In this document: positions 18,239 to 26,031 of the stretch, piece after piece | Position numbering within the stretch: position 1 is the first letter of the stretch | How the letters are laid out: every line of letters starts with the position of its first letter | Assembly: GCA_903822545.1 (NCBI GenBank) | Contig: CAIJPN010000086.1 | Span: 1-64,000 of the forward strand | Direction of reading: 5' to 3' | Source of the DNA: an uncultured Anaerolineae bacterium | Lineage (GTDB): Bacteria; Chloroflexota; Anaerolineae; Anaerolineales; Villigracilaceae | DNA length: 64,000 nucleotides | The notes under the pieces: generated by a model | Database searches by the model: none | Seen by the model: the letters and a program-made list of their open reading frames with translations, nothing else | Told to the model about the DNA's origin: nothing | Translations under genes and position numbers: made by a program

Positions 18239-18493
18239 TCAGCCAGGCGTGGTAGGATTCTTTCTCCACAAGAATTCACCGGCCAGTTCCCGCCATCGCC
18301 GCAGGTAAGGCTGGATGTGAGGGTCTTTCCACATCCCAGCCAGGTGAAGTATAAGCACGTTGAAGGACATGGGAGCAGGGCCGTCATCCGCGCCGCAACA
18401 AGGCGCCGGGCCGCAGTTATCACTTCTTCTTTGTTTCCAAAATAGCGCAGTACCTGTTTGCGCCTGATGGCACCAGCTATCTTTACCTTAACT
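18239..18493 (-). pseudogene. Possible frameshifted TetR-family gene remnant
   Basis: On the minus strand the segment before 18421 reads KIAGAIRRKQVLRYFGNKEEVITAARR, which resembles the end of a TetR helix-turn-helix (xYRYFGNKEEL). The reading frame then becomes Cys/Pro-rich and implausible. The +1 frame continues with a protein-like MSFNVLILHLAGMWKDPHIQ stretch ending at a TGA (18239-18241). There is no intact N-terminal helix or start. A decayed transcription regulator next to the intact tetR at 18590 is my reading. The 470-bp gap otherwise contains no gene I can support. Confidence 0.35.
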
Positions 18494-18589
18494 CAAATCA
18501 GAATGAACGAGGTTCAGCCCGGCGGGACAACATCCCGCACTGTAGAATGCAATTTCCCGAGTTGGCGAAGGCGTTGTGGTGATAACCAT

Positions 18590-19201
18590 CTACCGGTTTT
18601 CCCCTTTCAGACCGAACATCATCAGTGCGCCCAGTTCCTTCACAATGTTCGGATGGCTAAAAAAGCGTGACTGCAATTCCGGGTAACTGAATATATCCAT
18701 GAAAGCGCCAAAATAGATTGCCAGGGCATTGTCAGAGATGCTTGTATCCACCTGCCCCTGTTGGCGGCCTTCCTTGACCAGGCTGAGCATCAACCCGGTC
18801 ATCCTTTCTCGGGCAGCTGTACGGATTTTCCTGATTTCAGGATCGTTTTGCACATCCACACTGCTGGCAAACAGGGTTGTTTCGGCTGTTGATGGTCGCC
18901 CGCTGGCCATCATGTCTGCGATAAACTGCAAGAAAGCGGCCATTTTTTCGCGGTATGGCAGGTTGGGAGCCAGGACTTCCTCAACGCGGGTCATCAGGTG
19001 CTCCACCGCGCCTGTGACAAATTCACGCGCGATGGCATCCTTGCTGCCAAAATTGTTATAGATGGTCGCCTGTGAAACGCCCGCCTTACGGGCAATATCT
19101 GCAACGCTGACGCGATCCACCCCAAACTGGCTGAACAACTCCCAGGCCGCCTTGCGGATTTCTTCTTTACTCTGTTCTTTGCGGCGTTCGAATCCGTCCA
19201 T
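18590..19201 (-). CDS. TetR/AcrR-family transcriptional regulator
   Basis: 203 residues. The N-terminal TetR helix-turn-helix is clear: KAAWELFSQFGVDRVSVADIARKAGVSQATIYNNFGSKDAIAREF (residues ~17-61). The C-terminal ~140 residues form the variable ligand-binding and dimerisation region. The ATG at 19201 has GAGGAG upstream. The gene is divergent from the PEP-synthase-like gene. The 207-bp gap holds a perfect 13-bp inverted repeat placed on a consensus promoter facing that gene, the usual position of a TetR repressor site. Repression of the phosphotransferase gene, and possibly of itself, is inferred. The ligand is unknown. Confidence 0.93.
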   Translation of the reverse strand: MDGFERRKEQSKEEIRKAAWELFSQFGVDRVSVADIARKAGVSQATIYNNFGSKDAIAREFVTGAVEHLMTRVEEVLAPNLPYREKMAAFLQFIADMMASGRPSTAETTLFASSVDVQNDPEIRKIRTAARERMTGLMLSLVKEGRQQGQVDTSISDNALAIYFGAFMDIFSYPELQSRFFSHPNIVKELGALMMFGLKGENR

Positions 19202-19223
19202 GTTGGTGCTCCTCTATTGCTCG

Positions 19224-19283
19224 GTAGGGGCGACCCATCATAGCCAACCTAGGCAATGTTATGCCTGGGCGGGTTGCCCCTAC
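19224..19283. repeat. Dispersed palindromic repeat, copy 2 (GTAGGGGCGACCC arms)
   Basis: GTAGGGGCGACCCA (19224-19237) faces GGGTTGCCCCTAC (19271-19283), 12 of 13 paired. It is the same element as at 2312-2394, with a shorter centre. It lies directly upstream of tetR. Confidence 0.7.
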
Positions 19284-19318
19284 GGATAATAAAAATGTAA
19301 TTTTTAGAGTTTTATAGA

Positions 19319-19355
19319 TTGACAATTCCAAAATTACGCATATAATTTTGGAATT
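19319..19355 (+). promoter_or_regulatory. Consensus promoter covered by a TetR-type operator
   Basis: TTGACA (19319-19324), a 16-nt spacer and TATAAT (19341-19346) form a near-perfect sigma-70 promoter. A perfect inverted repeat, AATTCCAAAATTA (19324-19336) and TAATTTTGGAATT (19343-19355) around CGCATA, covers the spacer and -10. Binding of a dimeric repressor here would block the promoter. TetR is encoded next door. Confidence 0.8.
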
Positions 19356-19407
19356 ACTCAATGATTATATTACAAAATTACAGCAAGTTACAACCGGAGC
19401 AATTGCA

Positions 19408-22107
19408 ATGACGACAATCTTTCCCCTTAACGCTACCCAACTCCCCTCGCTGGAGCAGGCGGGCGGCAAAGCCCTGGCGCTGATGCAGATGACTGCCGCC
19501 GGGATGCCCGTCCCGCCCGGGCTGGTGCAGACCGTGAAGTTTTTCGCGCCCTGGCTGGATGCGCTGAAACAATCCCCGGCGTGGGAGGCCCTGGGCAGCG
19601 GTGGAGAGATTGGCCCGGCGGCGAGGGCGTTGCAGGCTTTATGTAACAGCCTGGCCCTGACCGATACGCAAAAAGCGGAACTCGACCAGGCTTTAATCAT
19701 GTTCCGCGCGCAGCATGGCGGGGACCTGTTTGCTGTGCGCTCCTCGTCACCGGAGGAAGACCTGGAAGGGGCCTCCTTTGCCGGGGGTTATGAGACCACG
19801 CTGGGGGTCAGGCTGGAAGACCTCGAAGCGGCTATCCGCCATTCGTTTGCGTCCAGTTTCGACGAGCGGGTCTTTGTTTACAAAAAGGAACACGGTTTTC
19901 GCCTCGACCAGCCGCGGATCGCGGTCATCCTCCAGCAGCAGGTGGATGCGGATGCCGCCGGGGTGGCCTTTTCGCTCAACCCGCTCAACAATTGCTACGA
20001 CGAAGCCGTCATCAACGCCAATCATGGCCTGGGCGAGTCGGTGGTGGCCGGGGAGGCCGACCCGGACCTTTTTGTGGTAGACAGGCTGCGGGGCGAAATC
20101 ATCGAGACCCGCAGCGGGGCGAAACAGGCCGTCACTCGGTTAAATGCTGAAGGTGGCACCATCAAATCCGTCACCCAACCCTCACCCTCCGCCCTCTCCC
20201 AGTGGGAGAGGGGACTCTTGCCCGCTTCCCCCGCCGGGGGAGGGGCCAGGGGTGAGAGCGCGCCCGAAACCGCCATCACTCCCGCGCAAGCGCTGGAGCT
20301 GACCCGCCTGCTCGAAAAAGTGGAAACCTATTTCCAGAAGCCGGTCGATATCGAGTGGGCGCTGGCGGGCGGAAAGTTTTTCCTGCTCCAGGCGCGGCCA
20401 ATCACCACCTACCTGCCGCTGCCGCCCGAGATGATCACCGCGCCGGGGCAGCCCAAACGCCTGTATGCCAACTCGACGCTAATCGAGCAGGGTTTGCAGG
20501 AGCCGCTTTCGGTGCTCGGGACCGATTTTCTCGGTCATGTGCTCAACAAGGTGGGCGGGCCGGTGGCCGAAGGCGCGATCGGGCTGGATGGCGTCACTTT
20601 TACGGTGGGCGGCGGCTATTACATGAACGTCTCGCACGCGCTGATGATGGGCATGAAAAACGCCGCGCTCGCGCCGGGCAGCATGGGCGACCTGCGTGTG
20701 ACTGAAATTCTCGATAGCATCGACATGCAGCAATACACCGGCGGCCAACTGCCCGCAAAATTGAAGGCCCTGCGCGGGCAGATGATTTTCAAGATGCTGC
20801 CGATGGTCACCGGGGTGCTCGAAGCGTATTTCCGCCCGGAGCACGTGCTCGAAAAATACCAGGCCGCCCTGCCAGAGCAAAACCGGCGGCTGGAGACTTT
20901 TGCCGCCAACGGCCGTTCTTTGCAGGCCCAGGCCGTTGCCCTCACCGAACTGCTGACCTTTTTCTACGGCGGTTACGGCATCCCGATGATCCTGGCCGGG
21001 CAGGCCGCCCAGCAGCGCATCCGCGGGCTGTTCAAGGCCGAGGCGGCACAGGTGCAGGATGCGCTCATCAACCTGGGGATTGCGCTGCCGGGCAACAAGA
21101 CCACGGAAATGGGGGAAGCGCTCTACGCCCTGGCCGCATCGCCGGAACTCAAACGCTACGACAACGCTGCGGATTTCCTTTCCGCCCTGGAGCAGGGTTC
21201 GGTTGCTCCTGATTTTGCCAGCCGCTGGCAGAACTTCCTGGCTGAATTTGGCTTCCGCTGCCCGGCCGAGATCGACCCGGCCACGCCGCGTCCCTACGAA
21301 GACCCGGCGCGCCTGTTTGAACAGCTCAAGGCCATGCCCGTGGATGATTCGCGCTCGTTTTTCGATACCGCCCGCGCCAAACGCGAAGCCGCCTACCAAA
21401 TGCTGTACGAAATCGCGCTCAAGAAAGGCAAAAACCAGGCCCGCGCCTTCGAACGCTACTACAAGCGCTGGCTGACCTTTGGCGGCTACCGCGAGACCCC
21501 AAAATATTACGTGATCAAAGTGATTGACCTTTTCCGCCGCCAGGCACTCGCCATCGCCCAAACCTTCCTCGCCGCCGGACGGCTCGACTCCCCCGAACAA
21601 ATCTTCGACCTGACCATCGCTGATATCGACCGCGCTACTATCGATCCCGCGCTGGATTTGCGCGCCCTGGCCGCTGAACGTTCGGCGCTGATCCACAAAA
21701 TCCGCCGGAGCAAGCTGACAGCGCGGATCATCGACTCGCGCGGCAAAATCTACTACCCGCCCCGCAAAGCCGCCGCGGAGGGCGAGTTCAGCGGCGTACC
21801 CATCTCGCCCGGTATAGTACAGGGACGGGTGAGGGTGCTGCATTCAGCCAGCGAAAAGAAACTGCTCCCCGGTGAGATTCTCGTCGCCCGCGCCACCGAT
21901 CCCGGCTGGACGCCGCTCTTTATCAACGCCAAAGGCATCATCCTGGAAATTGGCGGCGCGCTCCAGCACGGCGCAGTCGTGGCCCGCGAATACGGCATCC
22001 CATGCGTCTCCGGGTTGGATGACGCCACAAGCAAATTGAAAGATGGTCAGCTAGTGGAAGTGGACGGCTCGAACGGGGTCGTGCGGGTTTTGGACTGGGG
22101 TTTGTGA
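19408..22107 (+). CDS. PEP synthase / rifampin phosphotransferase-like phosphotransferase
   Basis: 899 residues with the layout ATP-binding domain, substrate domain, swivelling phospho-His domain. The N-terminal PPDK/PpsA-type ATP-grasp (~1-330) has AGGKALALMQMTAAGMPVPPG, FAVRSSSPEEDLEGASFAG and DIEWALAGGKFFLLQARPI. The middle part (~340-780) matches neither pyruvate-type nor known drug domains clearly to me. The C-terminal PEP-utiliser domain has GGALQHGAVVAREYGIP with the phospho-His ~854. This order is that of rifampin phosphotransferase (Rph) and PEP synthase relatives; a substrate other than pyruvate is likely. The ATG at 19408 has GGAG upstream. An in-frame palindromic element occupies residues ~258-283. 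TetR control is indicated by the operator. Confidence 0.82.
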   Translation: MTTIFPLNATQLPSLEQAGGKALALMQMTAAGMPVPPGLVQTVKFFAPWLDALKQSPAWEALGSGGEIGPAARALQALCNSLALTDTQKAELDQALIMFRAQHGGDLFAVRSSSPEEDLEGASFAGGYETTLGVRLEDLEAAIRHSFASSFDERVFVYKKEHGFRLDQPRIAVILQQQVDADAAGVAFSLNPLNNCYDEAVINANHGLGESVVAGEADPDLFVVDRLRGEIIETRSGAKQAVTRLNAEGGTIKSVTQPSPSALSQWERGLLPASPAGGGARGESAPETAITPAQALELTRLLEKVETYFQKPVDIEWALAGGKFFLLQARPITTYLPLPPEMITAPGQPKRLYANSTLIEQGLQEPLSVLGTDFLGHVLNKVGGPVAEGAIGLDGVTFTVGGGYYMNVSHALMMGMKNAALAPGSMGDLRVTEILDSIDMQQYTGGQLPAKLKALRGQMIFKMLPMVTGVLEAYFRPEHVLEKYQAALPEQNRRLETFAANGRSLQAQAVALTELLTFFYGGYGIPMILAGQAAQQRIRGLFKAEAAQVQDALINLGIALPGNKTTEMGEALYALAASPELKRYDNAADFLSALEQGSVAPDFASRWQNFLAEFGFRCPAEIDPATPRPYEDPARLFEQLKAMPVDDSRSFFDTARAKREAAYQMLYEIALKKGKNQARAFERYYKRWLTFGGYRETPKYYVIKVIDLFRRQALAIAQTFLAAGRLDSPEQIFDLTIADIDRATIDPALDLRALAAERSALIHKIRRSKLTARIIDSRGKIYYPPRKAAAEGEFSGVPISPGIVQGRVRVLHSASEKKLLPGEILVARATDPGWTPLFINAKGIILEIGGALQHGAVVAREYGIPCVSGLDDATSKLKDGQLVEVDGSNGVVRVLDWGL
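20179..20256. repeat. Palindromic element inserted in-frame in the phosphotransferase gene
   Basis: Nested inverted repeats are visible: CTCACCC (20181-20187) with GGGTGAG (20250-20256), CCTCTCCC (20193-20200) with GGGAGAGG (20204-20211), and CCCCC/GGGGG around GCC (20228-20240). In frame it encodes SPSALSQWERGLL followed by a Gly/Ala-rich tail. It resembles REP-type dispersed elements of the CCCTCTCCC...GGGAGAGGG kind. A homologous copy is at 23407-23441. Confidence 0.75.
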
Positions 22108-22395
22108 GAATGCGAGCAACTTAGGATAGGCTGGAATGGCCTGTCTGCAATCTATTTCGTGAACTCCGTGTCTTCGTTTTTTGATTTCCCGCACCCAAAA
22201 GTTCTTCATCGCGGCTGATTTTCAGGGACCCCAGGGATTAGCAAATGGAGAGACCAAATTAAGACGCGCCTGTTATGAAAAAACCGCCTAAAACCCCGAA
22301 AATGATAGGAACTATCCAAATTCCCTCTTGAAAACCATCCCAACCGGGCGCACAATAGATTTGCAGCCTCTGATTACAGGTAGAAAGGTCACAGA

Positions 22396-23205
22396 ATGAG
22401 CTACATCCTCAACGATTTCTCCGAGCCAGCCATCGTTTTCGCCGTCAAACAAAACCTTTACGAACTCTTCCGCTATCTCCACCACTGGTTCAAAGCCGAA
22501 TTCCACGAAACTTCCAAACTCCGCCGCTGGTGGACACCGATTCCCTATCCCTGGTTCAACGGCGTCATCAGCCTCCAACCACCCGATGGCGATGAAAGCC
22601 GCACCATCCAGGAAAACATCGAATACTTCCGCTCACAAAATCGGGATATCTTCACCTGGTGGCTGGCTCCGCACACCGAAACCAGCGGTTGGGAACAGCA
22701 GCTTCTCGCCAGGGGCTTAACCCGCGAAGACAACACCCCCGGCATGGCCATCGACATCGAAACACTCACCGAAGAAATCCTCGTCCCGCCCGGCCTCGAG
22801 ATCATGCGCGTCAGCGACCCCACCGGCTTGCGTACCTGGGCCGAAACCTTTGTCGCCGGGTACGGCCTGCCGCCTGGCTGGCAGCCACCCATCCTCGATA
22901 TGATGCTCACCATCGGCATGGATCTGCCCCACCCGGCCTACCTCGCCACCCTGCGCGGCGTTCCGGATGCCACATCGGCTGTTTTTTATGGCGCGGGCGT
23001 AGCCGGGGTGCAAATGGTCGCCACCCTGCCCGAATGGCGCGGGCACGGCATCGGCGCAGCCATTACACGCCACCCACTGCTCGAAGCGCGCAAACAAGGT
23101 TATCGCATCGGCATCCTGCAATCATCCAGCGAGGGGTTCAGCGTTTACAAACGCCTCGGCTTCAAGGAAATCTGCCGCATGACACATTATTCCTGGGAAA
23201 AATAG
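22396..23205 (+). CDS. GNAT-family N-acetyltransferase
   Basis: 269 residues. The C-terminal ~100 residues form a GNAT fold. The acetyl-CoA pyrophosphate loop is seen as ATLPEWRGHGIGAAITRHPL (R/Q-x-x-G-x-G/A type). It is followed by GYRIGILQSSSEGFSVYKRLGFKEI, where the YKRLGF motif is the classic C-terminal marker. The N-terminal half looks like a second, degenerate GNAT-like or substrate domain. An AAAGG-type ribosome site precedes the ATG. The 3' end overlaps the convergent NAD-binding protein gene by 19 bp. The substrate is not predictable. Confidence 0.88.
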   Translation: MSYILNDFSEPAIVFAVKQNLYELFRYLHHWFKAEFHETSKLRRWWTPIPYPWFNGVISLQPPDGDESRTIQENIEYFRSQNRDIFTWWLAPHTETSGWEQQLLARGLTREDNTPGMAIDIETLTEEILVPPGLEIMRVSDPTGLRTWAETFVAGYGLPPGWQPPILDMMLTIGMDLPHPAYLATLRGVPDATSAVFYGAGVAGVQMVATLPEWRGHGIGAAITRHPLLEARKQGYRIGILQSSSEGFSVYKRLGFKEICRMTHYSWEK

Positions 23206-24440
23206 CGCACATTCAGCCCCCAAAACAAAAAACCGGGCAGCCCAAAAGGCATAAAAAAGACCGTTTGGGAGGTCCTGCCCCCGGGCGTGGTGCCACGCTC
23301 CAGCCACAACCGGCCCGGGATCTTTCCTCGCGCCTGCCAGCGGAGCGTTCCGCCCTGTACGTTTTCCACCGTTTCCCAAGTTTCAACGCCCCCAATCTTT
23401 GGCAGGCCCCTCTCCCCCTGGGAAATGACGGACGGTGAGTGGTTTTTATCTTCCCGGTAATCCACCAACATACCCTCGTGCCGCATACGCACATGGCTTT
23501 TGCCCTTCTCCAGCCAGATGCGCTCCACTTCATCCGGGTTGGTTTCATCCAGGGCGCGGCGCACCGCCTCAGCGTAATCTAAAGGCCGGATGGTTGGAAA
23601 CAGGCTGAGGGGCGAACGATCCAGCACCAGGCTGTCATTCTGGAGTCCTTCCACCAGCGGCAGGGCATACGAAAACTCCACCGGGGTCAGTAAATCTACA
23701 AAAAAGGCCATTACAAAGGGCGGGATGAACGGCAAAAGCAGCGCACGGCGTTCCAAGGCACGGATACGGGCATATTCTGAGATCACATCGATGTAAGTGC
23801 GCTCTTTTTCGCAGCCCAGGCCGATGGTTTTGCCCCAGCAGGCGGGTGTTTCCAGCGCTGCGACGAGGTAAGCCAGCACATCTGGCGTGGCAACCGGCTG
23901 GGAGCGATGCCTCAGCCAGCTTGGCCCCAAAATCAACGGGAATTGCTCGGCGATAAAGCGGATCATCTCAAATGAGACACTGCCCGGCCCGACAATCACC
24001 CCGGCGCGAAACTCGGTGACGGGCACACCCGCTTCGCGCAGTGCCTTGCCAGTTTCGATGCGCGAACGCAGGTGGAGCGCCAGCTTATCGGCCGGGTCTG
24101 ACAGCCCGCCAAGATAGATGATGTGCTTGACCCCGGCATCCCTGGCAGCGAACGAAAAATTCCGTGCGCTTACCAGGTCGAGACGGTCGTAGCCGTGTCC
24201 CGAAGCCATGCTGTGAACGAGGTAATAAGCGGCGCTGACACCCTGCATCGCCGCCGGGAGCGTTTCGGGGCGGGTGACATCACCAGCCACAATTTCGACG
24301 CGCCCGAACCAGCGCCGCGCACGCAGGCGGTCCGGTTTGCGTGCCAGGCAACGCACGCGATAGCCTGCCTCCAAAAGCCTGGGGATCAGGCGGCTGGCAA
24401 TGTAGCCGGTAGAGCCGGTGACGAGGATGGTGTTTGTCAT
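23187..24440 (-). CDS. NAD(P)-binding SDR protein with eroded DUF2867 C-terminus
   Basis: 417 residues, an atypical SDR. The N-terminal Rossmann domain has TGSTGYIASRLIPRLLEAGYRVRCLARKPDRL. The C-terminus should carry a DUF2867 domain, as in its neighbour, but about 70 residues are missing from its middle. In their place lies the palindrome-derived peptide SPSVISQGERGL (residues ~335-346). The last strand FGLPGFLFWGLN still aligns with GLPGYLYWYSM of the paralogue. The start at 24440 is chosen because the fold begins with MTNTILVTG. It follows the paralogue on the same strand with a hairpin between. It may be a decaying duplicate. Confidence 0.8.
   Translation of the reverse strand: MTNTILVTGSTGYIASRLIPRLLEAGYRVRCLARKPDRLRARRWFGRVEIVAGDVTRPETLPAAMQGVSAAYYLVHSMASGHGYDRLDLVSARNFSFAARDAGVKHIIYLGGLSDPADKLALHLRSRIETGKALREAGVPVTEFRAGVIVGPGSVSFEMIRFIAEQFPLILGPSWLRHRSQPVATPDVLAYLVAALETPACWGKTIGLGCEKERTYIDVISEYARIRALERRALLLPFIPPFVMAFFVDLLTPVEFSYALPLVEGLQNDSLVLDRSPLSLFPTIRPLDYAEAVRRALDETNPDEVERIWLEKGKSHVRMRHEGMLVDYREDKNHSPSVISQGERGLPKIGGVETWETVENVQGGTLRWQARGKIPGRLWLERGTTPGGRTSQTVFFMPFGLPGFLFWGLNVRYFSQE
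23407..23441. repeat. Second in-frame copy of the palindromic element (in the SDR gene)
   Basis: Read on the minus strand, 35 bp here match the element at 20179 at 29 of 35 positions. It is translated in the same frame, giving SPSVISQGERGL against SPSALSQWERGL. Only the first half of the longer element is recognisable. Confidence 0.7.
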
Positions 24441-24459
24441 AATTTTGAGTGATACTTTT

Positions 24460-24497
24460 GGAAAGTAGGAAGTGGGTACATCCACCTTCTACTTTCC
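24460..24497. repeat. Hairpin between the paralogous SDR genes
   Basis: GGAAAGTAGGAAGTGG (24460-24475) pairs with CCACCTTCTACTTTCC (24482-24497) at 14 of 16 positions. It overlaps the stop codon of the upstream gene. It may modulate downstream expression; no T-run follows. Confidence 0.5.
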
Positions 24498-25958
24498 ACT
24501 TTCTGCAATCTCCTGGGCTCTTTTGGCAATCTCGCGCGTCATCCCATCAAAAATAAACTTATGGAAAGGCCACATGGAGTACCAGTAGAGGTAGCCGGGC
24601 AGGCCATGCGGGTCAAAGTAGGCGGTGGTGGTGAGCAGGGTTTTGCCGTCATCCTGCGGGATGGATTGGAATTCCAGCCAGGCTTTGCCGGGGACTTTCA
24701 TCTCGGCCAGCAGGCGCATGCGCTGGCCTGGGACGAGTTCCTGCACTCGCCAGAAATCCAGCGATTCGCCCACCCAGACATCGTCGGGGTGGCGGCGGCC
24801 CCGACGCAGGCCGACCCCACCGATGACTTTGTCCATCCAGCCGCGTATCGACCAGGCCCAGTCCATGTAGAACCAGCCGCGCTCGCCGCCAATGCCGGTA
24901 TAGGCGCGGTAAACGCTTTCAGCGGGCAAATCCACCAGCTTTTGGCGGCGCTCCAGGAACATGCCATCCACCATTTCAAAAGAATAGGGCTTGACATCGC
25001 CTTTGGATGTGACCAGCGCATCTGACCAGGAGGATTCGATATCGCCTTTGTCAATTTTGATCAGGGCATAGCGCACTGCCGTCTGGAAATCAAGCGGCTG
25101 GATGTGCGGGAACAGTTTGCGCGCCAGGTCATCGTGGACGATGGAATCGGCGTGCAGGCCCTCGATGATCGGCATGACAGCCTGGTAAGTGATGGGCGTG
25201 ACCATGTGCACCCAGTAGGCCGACATGTGCGGAGCATACACCGGCGTGGGGATCAGGAAACGCTTCAGGTTGCGCTCCCTGGCATATTCCAGCAGCATGT
25301 CGGCATAGCTCAGGCGGACAGCGCCGCCGATTTCGATCAGTTTGCCCAGGCTGGCAGGTGTCTCGATGGCTGAAACCAGGTAACTCAACACATCGCGGAT
25401 GGCAATGGGCTGGGCATGTGAGAAAAACCAGCGCGGGCAAACCAGCACCGGCTCACGTTCTGCCAGGTAACGCACCATCTCGAACAGCACCGAGCCGGAT
25501 CCGACGATCATACCGGCGCGAAATTCAGTCACGGGCACGCGCCCCTGCCGCAGGATGTATCCGGTCTCGTGGCGGGCGCGCAGATACGGGGAGAGTCGCG
25601 CCGAAGGGTCAACCAACTCGCCGAGATAGATGATTCGCTCGATCGCGGCTTCATCGGCCGCTTCGGCAAAGTTGCGGGCCGCTTGCATATCGCGCGCGGC
25701 GTTGACTTTCCCACGCTGCAAACCATGGATCAGGTAATAGGCCACTGCCACGCCTTGCATGGCCGAACGCAGGCTGGACATTTCCAGCACGTCACCCTGC
25801 AGCACTTCCACATCCGCCAGCCAGGGGCGGCCCTGCAAACGAGACGGGTCGCGCACCAGGCAGCGCACGCGATAGCCCGCTTCCACCAAACGCGGGATGA
25901 GTCTCCCGCCAATATAACCGGTCGCACCGGTAACTAAGATAAGGTTTCCTGGGGTCAT
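24489..25958 (-). CDS. NAD(P)-binding SDR protein with DUF2867 domain
   Basis: 489 residues. The N-terminal NmrA/YbjT-type Rossmann domain has GNLILVTGATGYIGGRLIPRL and the basic motif YRVRCLVRDPSRL. The C-terminal ~160 residues are a DUF2867 domain with the conserved YTGIGGERGWFYMDW, RRHPDDVWVGESLDFWRV and FDPHGLPGYLYWY segments. Family members are uncharacterised, with proposed roles in NADH- or quinone-linked reactions. It is divergent from comEC with 73 bp between starts. The ATG at 25958 is chosen by the fold start; -10-like TATATT lies 8 nt upstream. Confidence 0.87.
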   Translation of the reverse strand: MTPGNLILVTGATGYIGGRLIPRLVEAGYRVRCLVRDPSRLQGRPWLADVEVLQGDVLEMSSLRSAMQGVAVAYYLIHGLQRGKVNAARDMQAARNFAEAADEAAIERIIYLGELVDPSARLSPYLRARHETGYILRQGRVPVTEFRAGMIVGSGSVLFEMVRYLAEREPVLVCPRWFFSHAQPIAIRDVLSYLVSAIETPASLGKLIEIGGAVRLSYADMLLEYARERNLKRFLIPTPVYAPHMSAYWVHMVTPITYQAVMPIIEGLHADSIVHDDLARKLFPHIQPLDFQTAVRYALIKIDKGDIESSWSDALVTSKGDVKPYSFEMVDGMFLERRQKLVDLPAESVYRAYTGIGGERGWFYMDWAWSIRGWMDKVIGGVGLRRGRRHPDDVWVGESLDFWRVQELVPGQRMRLLAEMKVPGKAWLEFQSIPQDDGKTLLTTTAYFDPHGLPGYLYWYSMWPFHKFIFDGMTREIAKRAQEIAESGK

Positions 25959-26018
25959 AGTCTCAAAATATATCATCAACTTTCCCAAGCGGGACAGAAA
26001 AATTGGGTCGAATCACGA

Positions 26019-26024
26019 TACAAT
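26019..26024 (+). promoter_or_regulatory. -10 element for a leaderless comEC mRNA
   Basis: TACAAT ends 7 nt before the ATG at 26032. This supports that start over a second in-frame ATG at 26065, which has only a weak GGAG upstream. Confidence 0.45.
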
Positions 26025-26031
26025 CATAGTA

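Noticed and set aside
20479-21843. A 454-codon minus-strand frame across the phosphotransferase gene
   Set aside because: Shadow of the PEP-synthase-like coding sequence; no domain features.
22108-22395. Small gene between the phosphotransferase and the GNAT gene
   Set aside because: Only short frames without ribosome sites; the text resembles decayed intergenic repeat sequence.
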